Shown here piece by piece: positions 24,123-33,417 of a DNA stretch of 64,000 nucleotides. Location of the stretch: NCBI RefSeq assembly GCF_001580455.1, contig NZ_CP010951.1, positions 806,001 to 870,000 of the forward strand, read 5' to 3'. Each line of letters starts with the position of its first letter. The stretch's first letter is position 1. The stretch comes from Ramlibacter tataouinensis. Lineage in GTDB: Bacteria; Pseudomonadota; Gammaproteobacteria; Burkholderiales; Burkholderiaceae_C. The notes below the pieces were generated by a model. That model was not told the origin of the DNA. It searched no databases and was given only the letters and a program-made list of their open reading frames with translations. The position numbers and the translations under genes were made by a program.

Positions 24123-25010
24123 TCAGCCGCCCCAGGTCCAGTTTTGCGGGCCGCGGCTGGCGATTTTTACGGCACCGACGCGATTGCCGAGCTGGGCGCA
24201 GCGCGCCAGGTCCCAGCCCTGCTCCAGGCCGTACAGCAGTGCTCCGCGCCAGGCATCGCCGCAGCCCGTGGGGTCCACCACCTGGGCTGCCTTCACGCCG
24301 GGGACCCGCATCTTTTCCCCGTCGATCCAGATCTCGCAGCCCTCGGCACCCAGGGTGACGATGTAGCCGGACAGGCGGCGGGAGATCTCCGCGCTGTCCC
24401 AGCCGGTGCGCTCCGACAGCATCTTGCCTTCGTAGTCGTTCACCGTGGCCCAGGTCGCGGCCTCGATGAAGCCGGCGAGCTCACGCCCGTCGAACATCGG
24501 AAGCCCCTGCCCCGGGTCGAACACGAAAGGGATGCCCGCGTCCTTGAACTGCTGGGCGTGCTGCAGCATGGCGTCGCGGCCGTCGGGCGAGATCATGCCC
24601 AGCTTGATGTCGCTGCGCGGCGCGATCTTCGTGATGTGCGCCTGCATCATCGCGCCGGGATGGAAGGCGGTGATCTGGTTGTTGTCGCGGTCGGTCATGA
24701 TCATCGCCTGCGCGGTGTAGGTGTCACCCACCTCGCGGACGAATTCGGTGGCGATCCCCATGGACTGCAGTCGCGCGACATAGTCGCGGCCGTCGCTGCC
24801 CACGGTGGCCATGGGCAGCGGCGTGCCGCCCAGCAGCTTCAGGCTGTAGGCGATGTTGCCGGCGCAGCCGCCGAAATCGCGGCGCAGCTGCGGCACCAGG
24901 AAGGACACGTTCAGGATGTGGAGCTGGTCGGGCAGGATCTGCTCGGCGAAGCGTCCCGGGAAGTCCATGATGGTGTCGAAGGCGAGCGATCCGCAGATCA
25001 GGGCGGGCAT
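24123..25010 (-). CDS. PfkB-family carbohydrate/adenosine kinase
   Basis: 295 residues from the ATG at 25010 (MPALICGSLAFDTIMDFPG). The open frame extends upstream into the neighbouring gene and is rejected. PfkB signatures are visible: GGCAGNIAYSLKLLGG around residue 47 and the C-terminal DPTGCGDAWRGALLYGL, which holds the catalytic Asp and anion hole. It is a ribokinase-fold sugar or nucleoside kinase, often annotated as adenosine kinase. The actual substrate is not decidable. It is 25 bases downstream of the DUF3426 gene. Confidence 0.85.
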   Translation of the reverse strand: MPALICGSLAFDTIMDFPGRFAEQILPDQLHILNVSFLVPQLRRDFGGCAGNIAYSLKLLGGTPLPMATVGSDGRDYVARLQSMGIATEFVREVGDTYTAQAMIMTDRDNNQITAFHPGAMMQAHITKIAPRSDIKLGMISPDGRDAMLQHAQQFKDAGIPFVFDPGQGLPMFDGRELAGFIEAATWATVNDYEGKMLSERTGWDSAEISRRLSGYIVTLGAEGCEIWIDGEKMRVPGVKAAQVVDPTGCGDAWRGALLYGLEQGWDLARCAQLGNRVGAVKIASRGPQNWTWGG

Positions 25011-25035
25011 TTCGTTGTCTTTCTTTCTGTGGGCG

Positions 25036-26112
25036 TCAGGGATAGAAGGCGAGCACGCGATAGCCGGCGATGCGCGAGGCGCTGCTGCCGGCCACTCCGA
25101 GCGCGAGCGTGGTGGACCACTCCGCACGCGGCAGGAGCGTGGTGGTGCTTCCCGCGAACTCGGCGGCGGTCAGCACCCGGCGCAGCACGGCCTGGTCCTG
25201 GCTGTCGGTGAGCGTGAGCTCCAGCGCGGGCATGGCGACTTCGGTGTCCGCGCGGTTCTTCAGCGTGATGTTCAGCCGGTAGGCATCGCCACGCAGCTTG
25301 TTGAACGATGAATTGTCGATGGCGACGGCCTCGATCCGGCGCGGCGGGCCGAGCTTGCACCCCGCCGCCTCGCACATCTTCTGCAGCCAGGGGCGCAGCG
25401 CCGGTTCGGCGGCAGCCAGCCGGTCACGTTCGTGCCAGGCGACCTGCAGCGCCAGCAGCGCGGCCAGCGCCAGCGCCAGCAGCAGCAGGCCGAAGCGCAC
25501 CACGGGACGCCGCCAGAACGCCTTGCGCCGCGCCTGCCGCACGAAGGACAGGTCGTGCAGTTCTGGATCCTCCAGCGGGGTCGGCCGGCTCAGGCCGTGC
25601 GGACCGATATCGTGGCTCTCCATCGGGTCGGCGCGGCGCAGCGCGAATGGCCGGTCGCGCGGATCGGCCCGCAGGACCTGGGCCGCGTCGTCGAGTTCGC
25701 GCGAGTTCGCGAACCCTTCGATCTCGCTGTCATCGACCTGCGAGTGGATGGAGGTCGGGAAGTCGTCGTCGTGCGCCGCCGCTTCCGGCAGGGGCGTTGT
25801 CGCCGGGGCCGTGTCGTCCGGGACCGGATCGAAGATCGGCCCGTCGACCGGAGGTTTCGAGATCGTTGCGGCCGGCTGGGGCTGGGGCTCCGGCTCGGGC
25901 GCGGATGCCGGCGCTTGCGGCTCCGGCGCTTCGTTCAGGGCGGCCCCTGGCGCCGCCGGCCCGTGGACGGCGTCTTCATCCTGCAGGTTCCCCGTCGCGT
26001 CGAAGACCTCGGCGCAGTGACCGCAGCGCACCCAGCCGTCGGAAACCTTGAGCTGGTCGGCGACGACCTTGAACATCGTCCCGCAGGCAGGGCAGCGCGT
26101 GATCAGGCTCAT
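25036..26112 (-). CDS. Zinc-ribbon and DUF3426 membrane protein
   Basis: 358 residues. The N-terminus is an MJ0042-type zinc ribbon with two CxxC pairs (RCPACGTMFKV and RCGHCAEVF). A ~150-residue acidic, Pro/Ala-rich linker follows, then one membrane helix (LLLLALALAALLALQ, about residue 205), then the DUF3426 domain. Such proteins sit beside prmA in Burkholderiales, as here, and are of unknown function. A TACAAT box lies 9 bases before the ATG. Confidence 0.85.
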   Translation of the reverse strand: MSLITRCPACGTMFKVVADQLKVSDGWVRCGHCAEVFDATGNLQDEDAVHGPAAPGAALNEAPEPQAPASAPEPEPQPQPAATISKPPVDGPIFDPVPDDTAPATTPLPEAAAHDDDFPTSIHSQVDDSEIEGFANSRELDDAAQVLRADPRDRPFALRRADPMESHDIGPHGLSRPTPLEDPELHDLSFVRQARRKAFWRRPVVRFGLLLLALALAALLALQVAWHERDRLAAAEPALRPWLQKMCEAAGCKLGPPRRIEAVAIDNSSFNKLRGDAYRLNITLKNRADTEVAMPALELTLTDSQDQAVLRRVLTAAEFAGSTTTLLPRAEWSTTLALGVAGSSASRIAGYRVLAFYP

Positions 26113-26121
26113 GAGCCAGCG

Positions 26122-26127
26122 ATTGTA
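26122..26127 (-). promoter_or_regulatory. -10 box of the DUF3426 gene
   Basis: TACAAT (5 of 6 to TATAAT) 9 nt before the ATG at 26112. This distance implies an mRNA starting at or next to the start codon. Confidence 0.45.
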
Positions 26128-26174
26128 GACAGCCCTCGCGGGCCTGCTTACCGGGATAAGCCGGGGGGCTGACG

Positions 26175-27056
26175 CTAGAGACGGGCCGTCATCAGCACCC
26201 AGCCGTCCTCACTGTCGCTGACTTCCAGCGCGGCGAACGGCGCGTAGGCTTCCTTCAGCTCGTCGGCCTGACGCTCGAGGATGCCGGCGAGCACCAGCGC
26301 GCCGCCGGGCGCGACATGCGCGCACAGCAGCGGCGCCAGCACCTTCAGGGGCATGGCCAGGATATTGGCGAGCACCAGCTCATAGTGGCCGGCGGCCTCG
26401 GCCGGCAGCCCGGCCCGCAGCTGCACGCCGTTGGCCTGGGCGTTGGCGACGGTCGCCTGCACCGCGGCCGGGTCAATATCCACGGCGTCGATCTCGGCGG
26501 CGCCGAAGCGCGCGGCCCCGATCGCTAGGATGCCTGAACCGCAGCCATAGTCGAGCACGCGCTTGCCGGCCGGCGGGTTGTTGGCGATCCAGCGCAGGCA
26601 CATGCGGGTGGTGGGATGGGTGCCGGTGCCGAAAGCCAGGCCGGGGTCGAGCCGGATCAGCTGGCGCGCCTGGGCGGGCGGCTCATGCCAGGTTGGGACG
26701 ATCCAGAACTCGGGGGTGATCGGCACCGGCGCGAACTGCGACTGCGTCAGGCGCACCCAGTCCTGGTCGGGCACCTGAGCGATGCCCTGGATCTCGCAGC
26801 CCTGGAAGAAATCCTGCGCGGCGAGGATGTCCCCCGCCTCGCTCGCGGCGGCTTCGGTGGCGAACAGCGCCAGCACGCGCGAGCGGCTCCAGCCCTCTTT
26901 GGGCGGGGGCAGGCCAGGTTCGCCGAACAGCGCGCGCTCCGCATCGGTCTGCGCATCGGCGTCCTCGACCGAGACGCTTAGCGCGTCCAGCGCGTCCAGC
27001 GCGTCGCTCACGGGCTCGACCCGTTCCTCGGGACACAACAGGCGCAGTTCAAACAT
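26175..27056 (-). CDS. prmA: Ribosomal protein L11 methyltransferase PrmA
   Basis: 293 residues, standard length. The substrate-recognition domain (1-~55) is followed by the methyltransferase domain. FGTGTHPTT (about 140) is the PrmA hallmark, DYGCGSGILAI is the SAM-binding motif I, and LVLANILAMPL is motif IV. It trimethylates ribosomal protein L11. It lies 27 bases after accC, in the order accB-accC-prmA seen in many beta- and gammaproteobacteria. Confidence 0.96.
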   Translation of the reverse strand: MFELRLLCPEERVEPVSDALDALDALSVSVEDADAQTDAERALFGEPGLPPPKEGWSRSRVLALFATEAAASEAGDILAAQDFFQGCEIQGIAQVPDQDWVRLTQSQFAPVPITPEFWIVPTWHEPPAQARQLIRLDPGLAFGTGTHPTTRMCLRWIANNPPAGKRVLDYGCGSGILAIGAARFGAAEIDAVDIDPAAVQATVANAQANGVQLRAGLPAEAAGHYELVLANILAMPLKVLAPLLCAHVAPGGALVLAGILERQADELKEAYAPFAALEVSDSEDGWVLMTARL

Positions 27057-27083
27057 GAAGTCGTCCCGGGACCCTTCCAGGGT

Positions 27084-28433
27084 CTATCGCTTGTGCTGCG
27101 ACAGCCAGTCCTCGAGGTAATGGATGTTGGTGCCGCCGTCCATGAACTTGGCGTCCACCATCAGCTCGCGATGCAGCGCGATGTTGGTGTTGATGCCCTC
27201 GACCACGGTTTCCAGCAAGGCCGTGCGCATGCGCGCCAGCGCCTGCTCGCGCGTGTCCCCGTGCACGATGATCTTGCCGATCATCGAGTCGTAGTTGGGC
27301 GGCACGAAATAGTTGTTGTAGACGTGCGAGTCCACGCGCACGCCCGGCCCGCCCGGCGCGTGCCACAGCGTGATGCGCCCGGGGGACGGGACGAACTTGT
27401 ACGGATCCTCGGCGTTGACGCGGCACTCGATGGCGTGGCCGCGCAACTGGATGTCGCGCTGGCTGAAGGGCAGCTTCTCGCCGGCGGCGACCATGATCTG
27501 CGTCTTGACGATGTCGACGCCGCTGATCAGCTCGGTCACCGGGTGCTCGACCTGGACGCGGGTGTTCATCTCGATGAAGTAGAACTCGCCGTCCTCGTAC
27601 AGGAACTCGAAGGTGCCCGCGCCGCGGTAGCCGATACGCTTGCAGGCGGCGACGCAGCGCTCGCCGATCTTCTCGATCAGCTTGCGCGGGATGCCCGGCG
27701 CCGGCGCCTCCTCGATGATCTTCTGGTGGCGGCGCTGCATCGAGCAATCGCGCTCGCCCAGGTACACGGCGTTGCGGTGCTTGTCGGCCAGCACCTGGAT
27801 CTCGATGTGGCGCGGGTTCTGGAGGAACTTCTCCATGTACACCGCCGGATTGCCGAAAGCGGCTCCGGCTTCGGCCTTGGTCATCTGCACCGCGTTGACC
27901 AGCGCCGCCTCGGTGTGCACCACGCGCATGCCGCGCCCGCCGCCGCCGCCGGCAGCCTTGATGATCACGGGGTAGCCGATCGACTTGGCGATGCGCTTGA
28001 TCTGGACCGGATCGTCCGGCAGTTCGCCTTCGGAGCCGGGCACGCAAGGCACCCCTGCCTTGATCATGGCCTGCTTGGCCGACACCTTGTCGCCCATGAT
28101 GCGGATCGATTCGGGCGTGGGACCGATGAACTGGAAGCCGCTCTTTTCCACCCGCTCGGCGAAATCGGCGTTCTCCGACAGGAAGCCGTAGCCGGGATGG
28201 ATCGCCTCGGCGTCGGTCACCTCCGCTGCCGAAATGATCGCGGGCATGTTCAAGTAGCTTAGCGGCGACGGCGGCGGGCCAATGCACACCGCCTCCTCCG
28301 CGAGCTTGACGTACTTGGCCTCGCGGTCGGCCTCGGAATAGACCATCACGGCCTTGATCCCCAGTTCGCGGCAGGCGCGCTGGATCCTCAAGGCGATCTC
28401 GCCGCGGTTGGCGACCAGGATTTTCTTAAACAT
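27084..28433 (-). CDS. accC: Acetyl-CoA carboxylase, biotin carboxylase subunit
   Basis: 449 residues from the ATG at 28433 (MFKKILVANRGEIALRIQRA); the longer frame is rejected because this is the canonical N-terminus. The ATP-grasp features are present: GGGGRGMRVV (glycine-rich loop ~165), QRRHQKIIEEAPAPG, and the active-site region IEMNTRVQVEHPVTE with the catalytic Arg. It carboxylates biotin on AccB for malonyl-CoA synthesis. It is 76 bases downstream of accB. Confidence 0.98.
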   Translation of the reverse strand: MFKKILVANRGEIALRIQRACRELGIKAVMVYSEADREAKYVKLAEEAVCIGPPPSPLSYLNMPAIISAAEVTDAEAIHPGYGFLSENADFAERVEKSGFQFIGPTPESIRIMGDKVSAKQAMIKAGVPCVPGSEGELPDDPVQIKRIAKSIGYPVIIKAAGGGGGRGMRVVHTEAALVNAVQMTKAEAGAAFGNPAVYMEKFLQNPRHIEIQVLADKHRNAVYLGERDCSMQRRHQKIIEEAPAPGIPRKLIEKIGERCVAACKRIGYRGAGTFEFLYEDGEFYFIEMNTRVQVEHPVTELISGVDIVKTQIMVAAGEKLPFSQRDIQLRGHAIECRVNAEDPYKFVPSPGRITLWHAPGGPGVRVDSHVYNNYFVPPNYDSMIGKIIVHGDTREQALARMRTALLETVVEGINTNIALHRELMVDAKFMDGGTNIHYLEDWLSQHKR

Positions 28434-28509
28434 TGTTATCCCCGCGGCCTTCGGCCCGAACGCCGCAAGCGGCGGCAAGCTTCATGCTGAACATGGAGTG
28501 AGCGCGCCC

Positions 28510-28974
28510 TTACTCGATCACGAACAGGGGCTGCCCGAACTCCACGGCCTGGCCGTTCTCCACCAGGATCTGCGTGATCGTGCCGGTCTTGTCGGCTTCG
28601 ATCTCGTTGAGGATCTTCATCGCCTCGATGATGCAGACGGTGTCGCCTTCCTTGATCGGGCTGCCGACGTCCACGAAAGGTTTGGCGCCCGGGCTGGCCG
28701 AGCGGTAGAAGGTGCCGACCATGGGGGACTTGACCGTGTGACCCACCGGGGCTGCGACGGCGGGTGCAGCGCCGGCCACCGGGGCGGCGGGCGCCGAAGC
28801 GAGCGCCATCGGCATCGCGGTCGCCGCCGGCACGGCCATCGGCGACAGCACTTGCTGCACCACGGTGCCGCCCTTGACGATGCGGACCTTTCCTTCGGCC
28901 TCGGTGATTTCCAGTTCAGAGACGTTCGATTCCGACACCAGGTCGATCAGCGTCTTGAGCTTGCGCAGGTCCAT
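28510..28974 (-). CDS. accB: Acetyl-CoA carboxylase, biotin carboxyl carrier protein
   Basis: 154 residues. The N-terminal helical segment (MDLRKLKTLIDLVSESNVSE) and an Ala/Pro-rich linker (about 45-75) precede the biotinyl domain, with the biotinylation site Lys in EAMKILNEIEAD (about residue 118). It carries biotin between AccC and the carboxyltransferase. First gene of accB-accC-prmA. Confidence 0.97.
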   Translation of the reverse strand: MDLRKLKTLIDLVSESNVSELEITEAEGKVRIVKGGTVVQQVLSPMAVPAATAMPMALASAPAAPVAGAAPAVAAPVGHTVKSPMVGTFYRSASPGAKPFVDVGSPIKEGDTVCIIEAMKILNEIEADKTGTITQILVENGQAVEFGQPLFVIE

Positions 28975-29115
28975 GTCTCCAGCCTCCGGCAGAAAGGTGG
29001 CGAATCTACAGCAAAATTCGCTTACTTTTGCTTTCTTCCGTCTTTTTTCTTGTATTTTTGAAATCTGCTTGACAAGGCAGATGGCGGCGACTACGGCTGA
29101 GCTGACGGGCGGCGG
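28975..29115 (-). promoter_or_regulatory. A/T-rich promoter region of accB
   Basis: 141 bases between accB and the TlpA gene. The stretch about 29010-29080 is strongly A/T-rich (runs of T on the plus strand, A on the coding strand), in contrast to its neighbours. On the minus strand a TTGTCA lies upstream of an A-rich tract, but no -10 at standard spacing stands out. Treated as the accB promoter/UP region by position and composition. Confidence 0.5.
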
Positions 29116-29661
29116 CTACTTCAATTGCGCCCACTGCGTCAGTTCACCCTGGCTGACGCGGCCCATTTTACGCCGCAGAACCTGCCCGCCGGCGCCGATC
29201 ACCACGGTGAAGGGTAAGCCGCCGGCTTCATTGCCCAAGGTTTTTGCGAGCTCTGTGCCGCCCATCCCGGCCAGGGCGATGGGATAGCTGACGGGCGTGC
29301 GCTGCAGGAAATTGCGCACCGCGGTCGGCTGATCGATAGCCAATCCCAGCAATTGCCAGCCCTTTGCAGAACTTTCGCGGAAGAACGCATCGAGCATCGG
29401 CATTTCCTCCACGCAGGGCGGGCACCAGGTGGCCCAGAAGTTCAGGAGCAAGGGCTTGCCCCGGAGGGCCTGCATGGGCAGGGGCGATCCGGCGGGTGTG
29501 TCGAAGCTCATCCGCCAGAACGCCGGATCCAGGTCGGCGGGCGCGTCGGAACGACGATTGAGCAGGGCCACACCGGCCCCGGAAAGTGCCGCCGCCGCGC
29601 CCACCCCTGCGAACAGCAGCATGCGGCGGCGAGGATCGGAAGCAGTCGGAGCAGAAGTCAT
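29116..29661 (-). CDS. TlpA/ResA-like thiol:disulfide oxidoreductase
   Basis: 181 residues. An N-terminal membrane anchor (MLLFAGVGAAAALSGAGVALL, split by the ORF as residues 14-34) is followed by a thioredoxin-like domain with the active site FWATWCPPCVEEMP (WCPPC ~ residue 80) and the cis-Pro in GGLPFTVV. It would act in the periplasm in disulfide reduction, for instance in cytochrome c maturation. The gene overlaps the upstream conserved gene by ATGA (29658-29661). Confidence 0.88.
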   Translation of the reverse strand: MTSAPTASDPRRRMLLFAGVGAAAALSGAGVALLNRRSDAPADLDPAFWRMSFDTPAGSPLPMQALRGKPLLLNFWATWCPPCVEEMPMLDAFFRESSAKGWQLLGLAIDQPTAVRNFLQRTPVSYPIALAGMGGTELAKTLGNEAGGLPFTVVIGAGGQVLRRKMGRVSQGELTQWAQLK

Positions 29662-30251
29662 GGAGCCACATTTTCCAGCAAGCCGCGGACGGCGGCGATG
29701 TCGCCGCGGGGCGTGCGGCCGCGGGAATCGGGCTTCAGGGCGCCGCGCACGTCGTCGTGGTCATAGATCATGAGGTGCACGCCGATGGCCTCCCCGAGTT
29801 CCGGGCTGTGGCTGGAGAAGCTCAGCGCTTCGACGGGTTCGCCATTGAAGCCGTTGACGGTGCGCGGCTCGAAGTCCACGCGGTTGTCGATCAGCGCCAT
29901 CTCGGTCGATTTCGGGTCGTCGCAGAAAAGCTGGATATAGATGTCGGACAGCCGGGTGGCCGTGCCGTGCCACACCGCCCCCCCGAGGTAGGGCCGGAAC
30001 TCGCGCAGGCGCTCCATCCACACCAGCGCCAGCTTGCGCAGCGCCGCCAGCTCGACGGCCTGCGTGTCGGCGCAGAAGATGGCGATGTACTCGCGCACCG
30101 CGTCCTCCAGGGCCTCGTTGTCCGGCAAGGCGGTGCGGGCGTTCAGTCCCAGTTGCTTGACGGCGCGCCGCTTGGCCGGCCCGTATTCCAGGCCCTCTTC
30201 CACGACCAGGCGCGCCGCGGCGTGGGCGATCTCGGGCTTGCTGCTGTCCAT
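29658..30251 (-). CDS. Conserved protein of unknown function
   Basis: About 197 residues from the ATG at 30251; an ATG 15 bases upstream (30266) is also possible. Mixed alpha/beta composition without signal peptide or membrane helix. Notable blocks are VVEEGLEYGPAKRRAVKQLG (N-terminal helix), RPYLGGAVWHGTATRLSDI and LFCDDPKSTEMALID. The GGAVWHGTATRLSDI block is vaguely nucleotidyltransferase-like, but that is only an impression. It overlaps the TlpA gene and is divergent from the acyl-CoA ligase gene. I know homologues only as hypothetical proteins in Burkholderiales. Confidence 0.75.
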   Translation of the reverse strand: MDSSKPEIAHAAARLVVEEGLEYGPAKRRAVKQLGLNARTALPDNEALEDAVREYIAIFCADTQAVELAALRKLALVWMERLREFRPYLGGAVWHGTATRLSDIYIQLFCDDPKSTEMALIDNRVDFEPRTVNGFNGEPVEALSFSSHSPELGEAIGVHLMIYDHDDVRGALKPDSRGRTPRGDIAAVRGLLENVAP

Positions 30252-30319
30252 CGGCGAATTCTGCATTGCCCGGCGTGGCCGGGACGCTTACAGTTTATTG
30301 CCGACACAGGAGACGAGTC

Positions 30320-31948
30320 ATGAAGAGCACGATGATGGACGTGCCGCTGTCGCTCAACCATTTGCTGGAGCGCGCGGGCAGGCTGTTTGCGGGCAACGAG
30401 CTGGTGTCCCGGCTGCCGGACAAATCGCTGCGGCGCCAGAGCTACGGCGAGTTCCACCGCCGCGCGCGCGGGCTGGCCGCGGCCCTGCGCGACCTCGGCT
30501 TGCGCAAGGGCGACCGGGTGGCCACCCTGTGCTGGAACCACCACGCCCACCTCGAGTGCTACTTCGGCATTCCGGCCGCGGGCGGGGTGATGCACACCCT
30601 GAACCTGCGGCTGGCGCCCGACGAGATCGGCTGGATCGCCGGCAACGCGCAGGACCGCTTCCTGGTGGTGGACGACGTGCTGCTGCCCCTCTACAAGCAG
30701 TTCGCGCACCTGCACCGCTTCGAGAAAGTCATCGTGTTCCCCTTCTCCGGCGCCGCGGTGCCGGCGGAATTCAGCGACTACGAGGCCCTGCTGCAGGACG
30801 CCGACGCGGAGGGCTTCGAATACGCGCCGCACGACGAAGACGACCCGGTGGCCATGTGCTACACCTCGGGCACGACCGGCCGCCCCAAGGGCGTGGTGTA
30901 TTCGCACCGCTCGACCATCCTGCACACGCTGGTGGCCAGCCTGGGGGATTTCTGGGGACTGCGCGGCACCGATGTCGTGCTGCCGGTCACCCCCATGTTC
31001 CACGCGAACAGTTGGGGCATGCCCTACGGCGCGGTGATGATGGGCGTGAAGCTGGTGTTTCCCGGGCCGCACCTGCACCCGGACGACCTGCTGGACCTGA
31101 TGAAAATGGAGCCGCCCACCCTGGCGCTGGGCGTGCCCACCATCTGGATGAGCCTGATCCAGACCTACGACGCCGCGCAGGCCGAAGGCGCGCCGAATCG
31201 CGGCCGGTGGACGCTGCCGCACGGCATGCGTTCGCTGGTGGGCGGGGCGGCGGTGCCGGAGGCGCTGATCCGCGCCTTCGACAAGCACGGCATCTGGATC
31301 ATGCAGGGCTGGGGCATGACCGAGACCTCGCCGGTGTGCACCGTCTCCTATCCGCGGGCCGAGATCCGCGACGCCAGCGACGACGAAAAGTACCGGCGGG
31401 CGGCGATGGCGGGCGTGCCGGTGCCGCTGGTGGACCTGCGCGTGTGGGGCGAGACCGGCGAACAGTCCTGGGACGGCAAGAGCGTCGGCGAGCTCCAGGT
31501 GCGCGGACCCTTCATCACCGGCAGCTACCACGAGGTGCCCGTCGAGCGCGACAAGTTCACTGCCGATGGCTGGCTGCGCACCGGCGACGTCGCCCACGTG
31601 GACACTCTCGGATTCGTGCGCATCACCGACCGCACCAAGGACCTGATCAAGTCGGGCGGCGAGTGGATCAGTTCGGTGGACCTGGAGAACGCGCTGATGG
31701 CGCATCCGGCGGTGGCCGAAGCCGCCGTCATCGCCATCCCCGACGAGAAATGGAGCGAGCGGCCGCTGGCCTGCGTGGTCCTCAAACCGGGCCGGCAGGC
31801 GCAGAAGGAAGAATTCGACGCCCACCTGCTGGCACACAGCTTCGCCAAGTGGCAGCTGCCCGAGCGCTACGAGTTCATCGACGCCGTGCCGCGCACGTCG
31901 ACCGGCAAGTTCTGGAAGATGAAGCTGCGCGAGCGTTTTCCGAAGTAG
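30320..31948 (+). CDS. Long/medium-chain acyl-CoA synthetase
   Basis: 542 residues from the ATG at 30320, behind AGGAGA; the longer frame lacks a ribosome-binding site. ANL-superfamily motifs: the P-loop YTSGTTGRPKGVVYS (about 185), WGMTETSPV (~325), TGDVAHVDTLGF and KDLIKSGGEWISSVDLE, and the C-terminal catalytic Lys in RTSTGKFWKMKLRE. It activates fatty acids as CoA thioesters. It resembles the AlkK-type medium-chain ligases more than FadD, which is an inference from length and motif context. Confidence 0.88.
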   Translation: MKSTMMDVPLSLNHLLERAGRLFAGNELVSRLPDKSLRRQSYGEFHRRARGLAAALRDLGLRKGDRVATLCWNHHAHLECYFGIPAAGGVMHTLNLRLAPDEIGWIAGNAQDRFLVVDDVLLPLYKQFAHLHRFEKVIVFPFSGAAVPAEFSDYEALLQDADAEGFEYAPHDEDDPVAMCYTSGTTGRPKGVVYSHRSTILHTLVASLGDFWGLRGTDVVLPVTPMFHANSWGMPYGAVMMGVKLVFPGPHLHPDDLLDLMKMEPPTLALGVPTIWMSLIQTYDAAQAEGAPNRGRWTLPHGMRSLVGGAAVPEALIRAFDKHGIWIMQGWGMTETSPVCTVSYPRAEIRDASDDEKYRRAAMAGVPVPLVDLRVWGETGEQSWDGKSVGELQVRGPFITGSYHEVPVERDKFTADGWLRTGDVAHVDTLGFVRITDRTKDLIKSGGEWISSVDLENALMAHPAVAEAAVIAIPDEKWSERPLACVVLKPGRQAQKEEFDAHLLAHSFAKWQLPERYEFIDAVPRTSTGKFWKMKLRERFPK

Positions 31949-32002
31949 CTTCAGGCCAACGCGAGTCGGATTTACCGCACGGGTCGCACGAGCGTGCGGC
32001 CC

Positions 32003-32008
32003 GATAAT
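32003..32008 (+). promoter_or_regulatory. -10 box of mpl
   Basis: GATAAT, 8 nt before the mpl ATG. The distance fits transcription starting at or next to the AUG. No clear -35 is present and there is no Shine-Dalgarno. Confidence 0.5.
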
Positions 32009-32016
32009 GCCGGGCT

Positions 32017-33387
32017 ATGCACATTCATATCCTCGGCATCTGCGGCACCTTCATGGGCGGCCTCGCCGCCCTGGCCCGCGAAGCCGGCCACAAGGTCACC
32101 GGTTGCGATGCCGGCGTGTACCCGCCCATGAGCGACCAGCTGCGGGCCCTGGGTATAGACCTGATCGAAGGCTGGAGCCCGGACCAGCTGGCCCTGAAGC
32201 CCGACGTCTGGGTCGTGGGCAACGTGGTTTCGCGCGCGCGGCAGGCCGACGGGGCCCCGCGCTATCCGCTGATGGAGGCGATCCTCGAATCCGGCCAGCG
32301 CTACACCAGCGGGCCGCAGTGGCTGTCCGAGCACGTGCTGCAGGGCCGGCATGTGCTGGCGGTGGCCGGCACCCACGGCAAGACCACCACCAGCTCGATG
32401 CTCGCCTGGATCCTGGAGAGCGCCGGCCTGGCGCCGGGTTTCCTGATCGGCGGCGTGCCGGGCAATTTCGGCATTTCGGCACGCCTTGGCAAAGGCAAGC
32501 ACTTCGTGATCGAAGCCGACGAATACGACACCGCCTTCTTCGACAAGCGCAGCAAGTTCGTGCACTACCGCCCGCGCACCGCGGTGCTGAACAACCTCGA
32601 GTTCGACCACGCCGACATCTTCGACGATCTCGCCGACATCGAGCGCCAGTTCCACCACCTGTTGCGCACCGTGCCGGCCAGCGGCCGCGTCGTGGTCAAT
32701 GGCCTGGAGGAGAGCCTGGCGCGGGTGCTGCACGCGGGCTGCTGGAGCGAGGTGCGCAGCTTCGGCACGGCCGCCAGCGACTTCACCGCCGTCGGCGAGC
32801 CTGATCGATTCGACGTGCTGCTGCAAGGCGCCAAGGTCGGGCGCGTGGCTTGGGACATGACCGGGGTCCACAGCCAGCTCAATGCGCTGGCCGCGATCGC
32901 CGCCGCCGAGCATGTTGGGGTCGCGCCCGAAGCTGCTGCCCGCATCCTCGCGAACTTCCACAGCGTCAAGCGGCGCATGGAGGTGCGCGGCCAGGCCGGC
33001 GGCGTCACCGTGTACGACGACTTCGCGCACCACCCCACCGCCATCCGCACCACCGTCGACGGCCTGCGGCGCAAGGTGGGCGCGGCTCGCATCCTGGCGG
33101 TGTTCGAGCCGCGCAGCAACACCATGAAGCTGGGCGCGATGAAGTCGCAGCTGCCCTGGAGCCTGGAACAGGCGGACCTGGCCTTCTGCCACTCGGGCGG
33201 ACTGGACTGGGACGCTGCCGAAGCGCTGTCGCCCATGGGCCCGCGGGCCCAGGTGCTGCGCACCATCGACGAGATCGTCGAGACGGTGGCTGCCGCGGCG
33301 CGGCCGGGCGACCATGTGCTGTGCATGAGCAACGGCGGCTTCGGCGACGTGCACGCCAAGCTGCTGCGCCGCCTGGGCGCCCGCTAG
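32017..33387 (+). CDS. mpl: Murein peptide ligase Mpl
   Basis: 456 residues. The N-terminal MurC-like domain begins MHIHILGICGTFMGG. The ATP-binding loop is VAGTHGKTTTSSML (about 118). HFVIEADEYDTAFFDKRSKF and YDDFAHHPTAIRTTVDGLR are characteristic of Mpl and distinguish it from MurC. It joins recycled L-Ala-D-Glu-meso-Dap tripeptide to UDP-MurNAc in the cytoplasm. It lacks a ribosome-binding site and has a -10-like box close to the start. Confidence 0.95.
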   Translation: MHIHILGICGTFMGGLAALAREAGHKVTGCDAGVYPPMSDQLRALGIDLIEGWSPDQLALKPDVWVVGNVVSRARQADGAPRYPLMEAILESGQRYTSGPQWLSEHVLQGRHVLAVAGTHGKTTTSSMLAWILESAGLAPGFLIGGVPGNFGISARLGKGKHFVIEADEYDTAFFDKRSKFVHYRPRTAVLNNLEFDHADIFDDLADIERQFHHLLRTVPASGRVVVNGLEESLARVLHAGCWSEVRSFGTAASDFTAVGEPDRFDVLLQGAKVGRVAWDMTGVHSQLNALAAIAAAEHVGVAPEAAARILANFHSVKRRMEVRGQAGGVTVYDDFAHHPTAIRTTVDGLRRKVGAARILAVFEPRSNTMKLGAMKSQLPWSLEQADLAFCHSGGLDWDAAEALSPMGPRAQVLRTIDEIVETVAAAARPGDHVLCMSNGGFGDVHAKLLRRLGAR

Positions 33388-33417
33388 CCAAACCAGCCCG
33401 CCCGCCTGCCCCGGCCG

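Noticed and set aside
29071..29100. Consensus TTGACA on the plus strand near 29071
   Set aside because: No plus-strand gene follows (both flanking genes are on the minus strand) and no good -10 lies 16-18 bases downstream.
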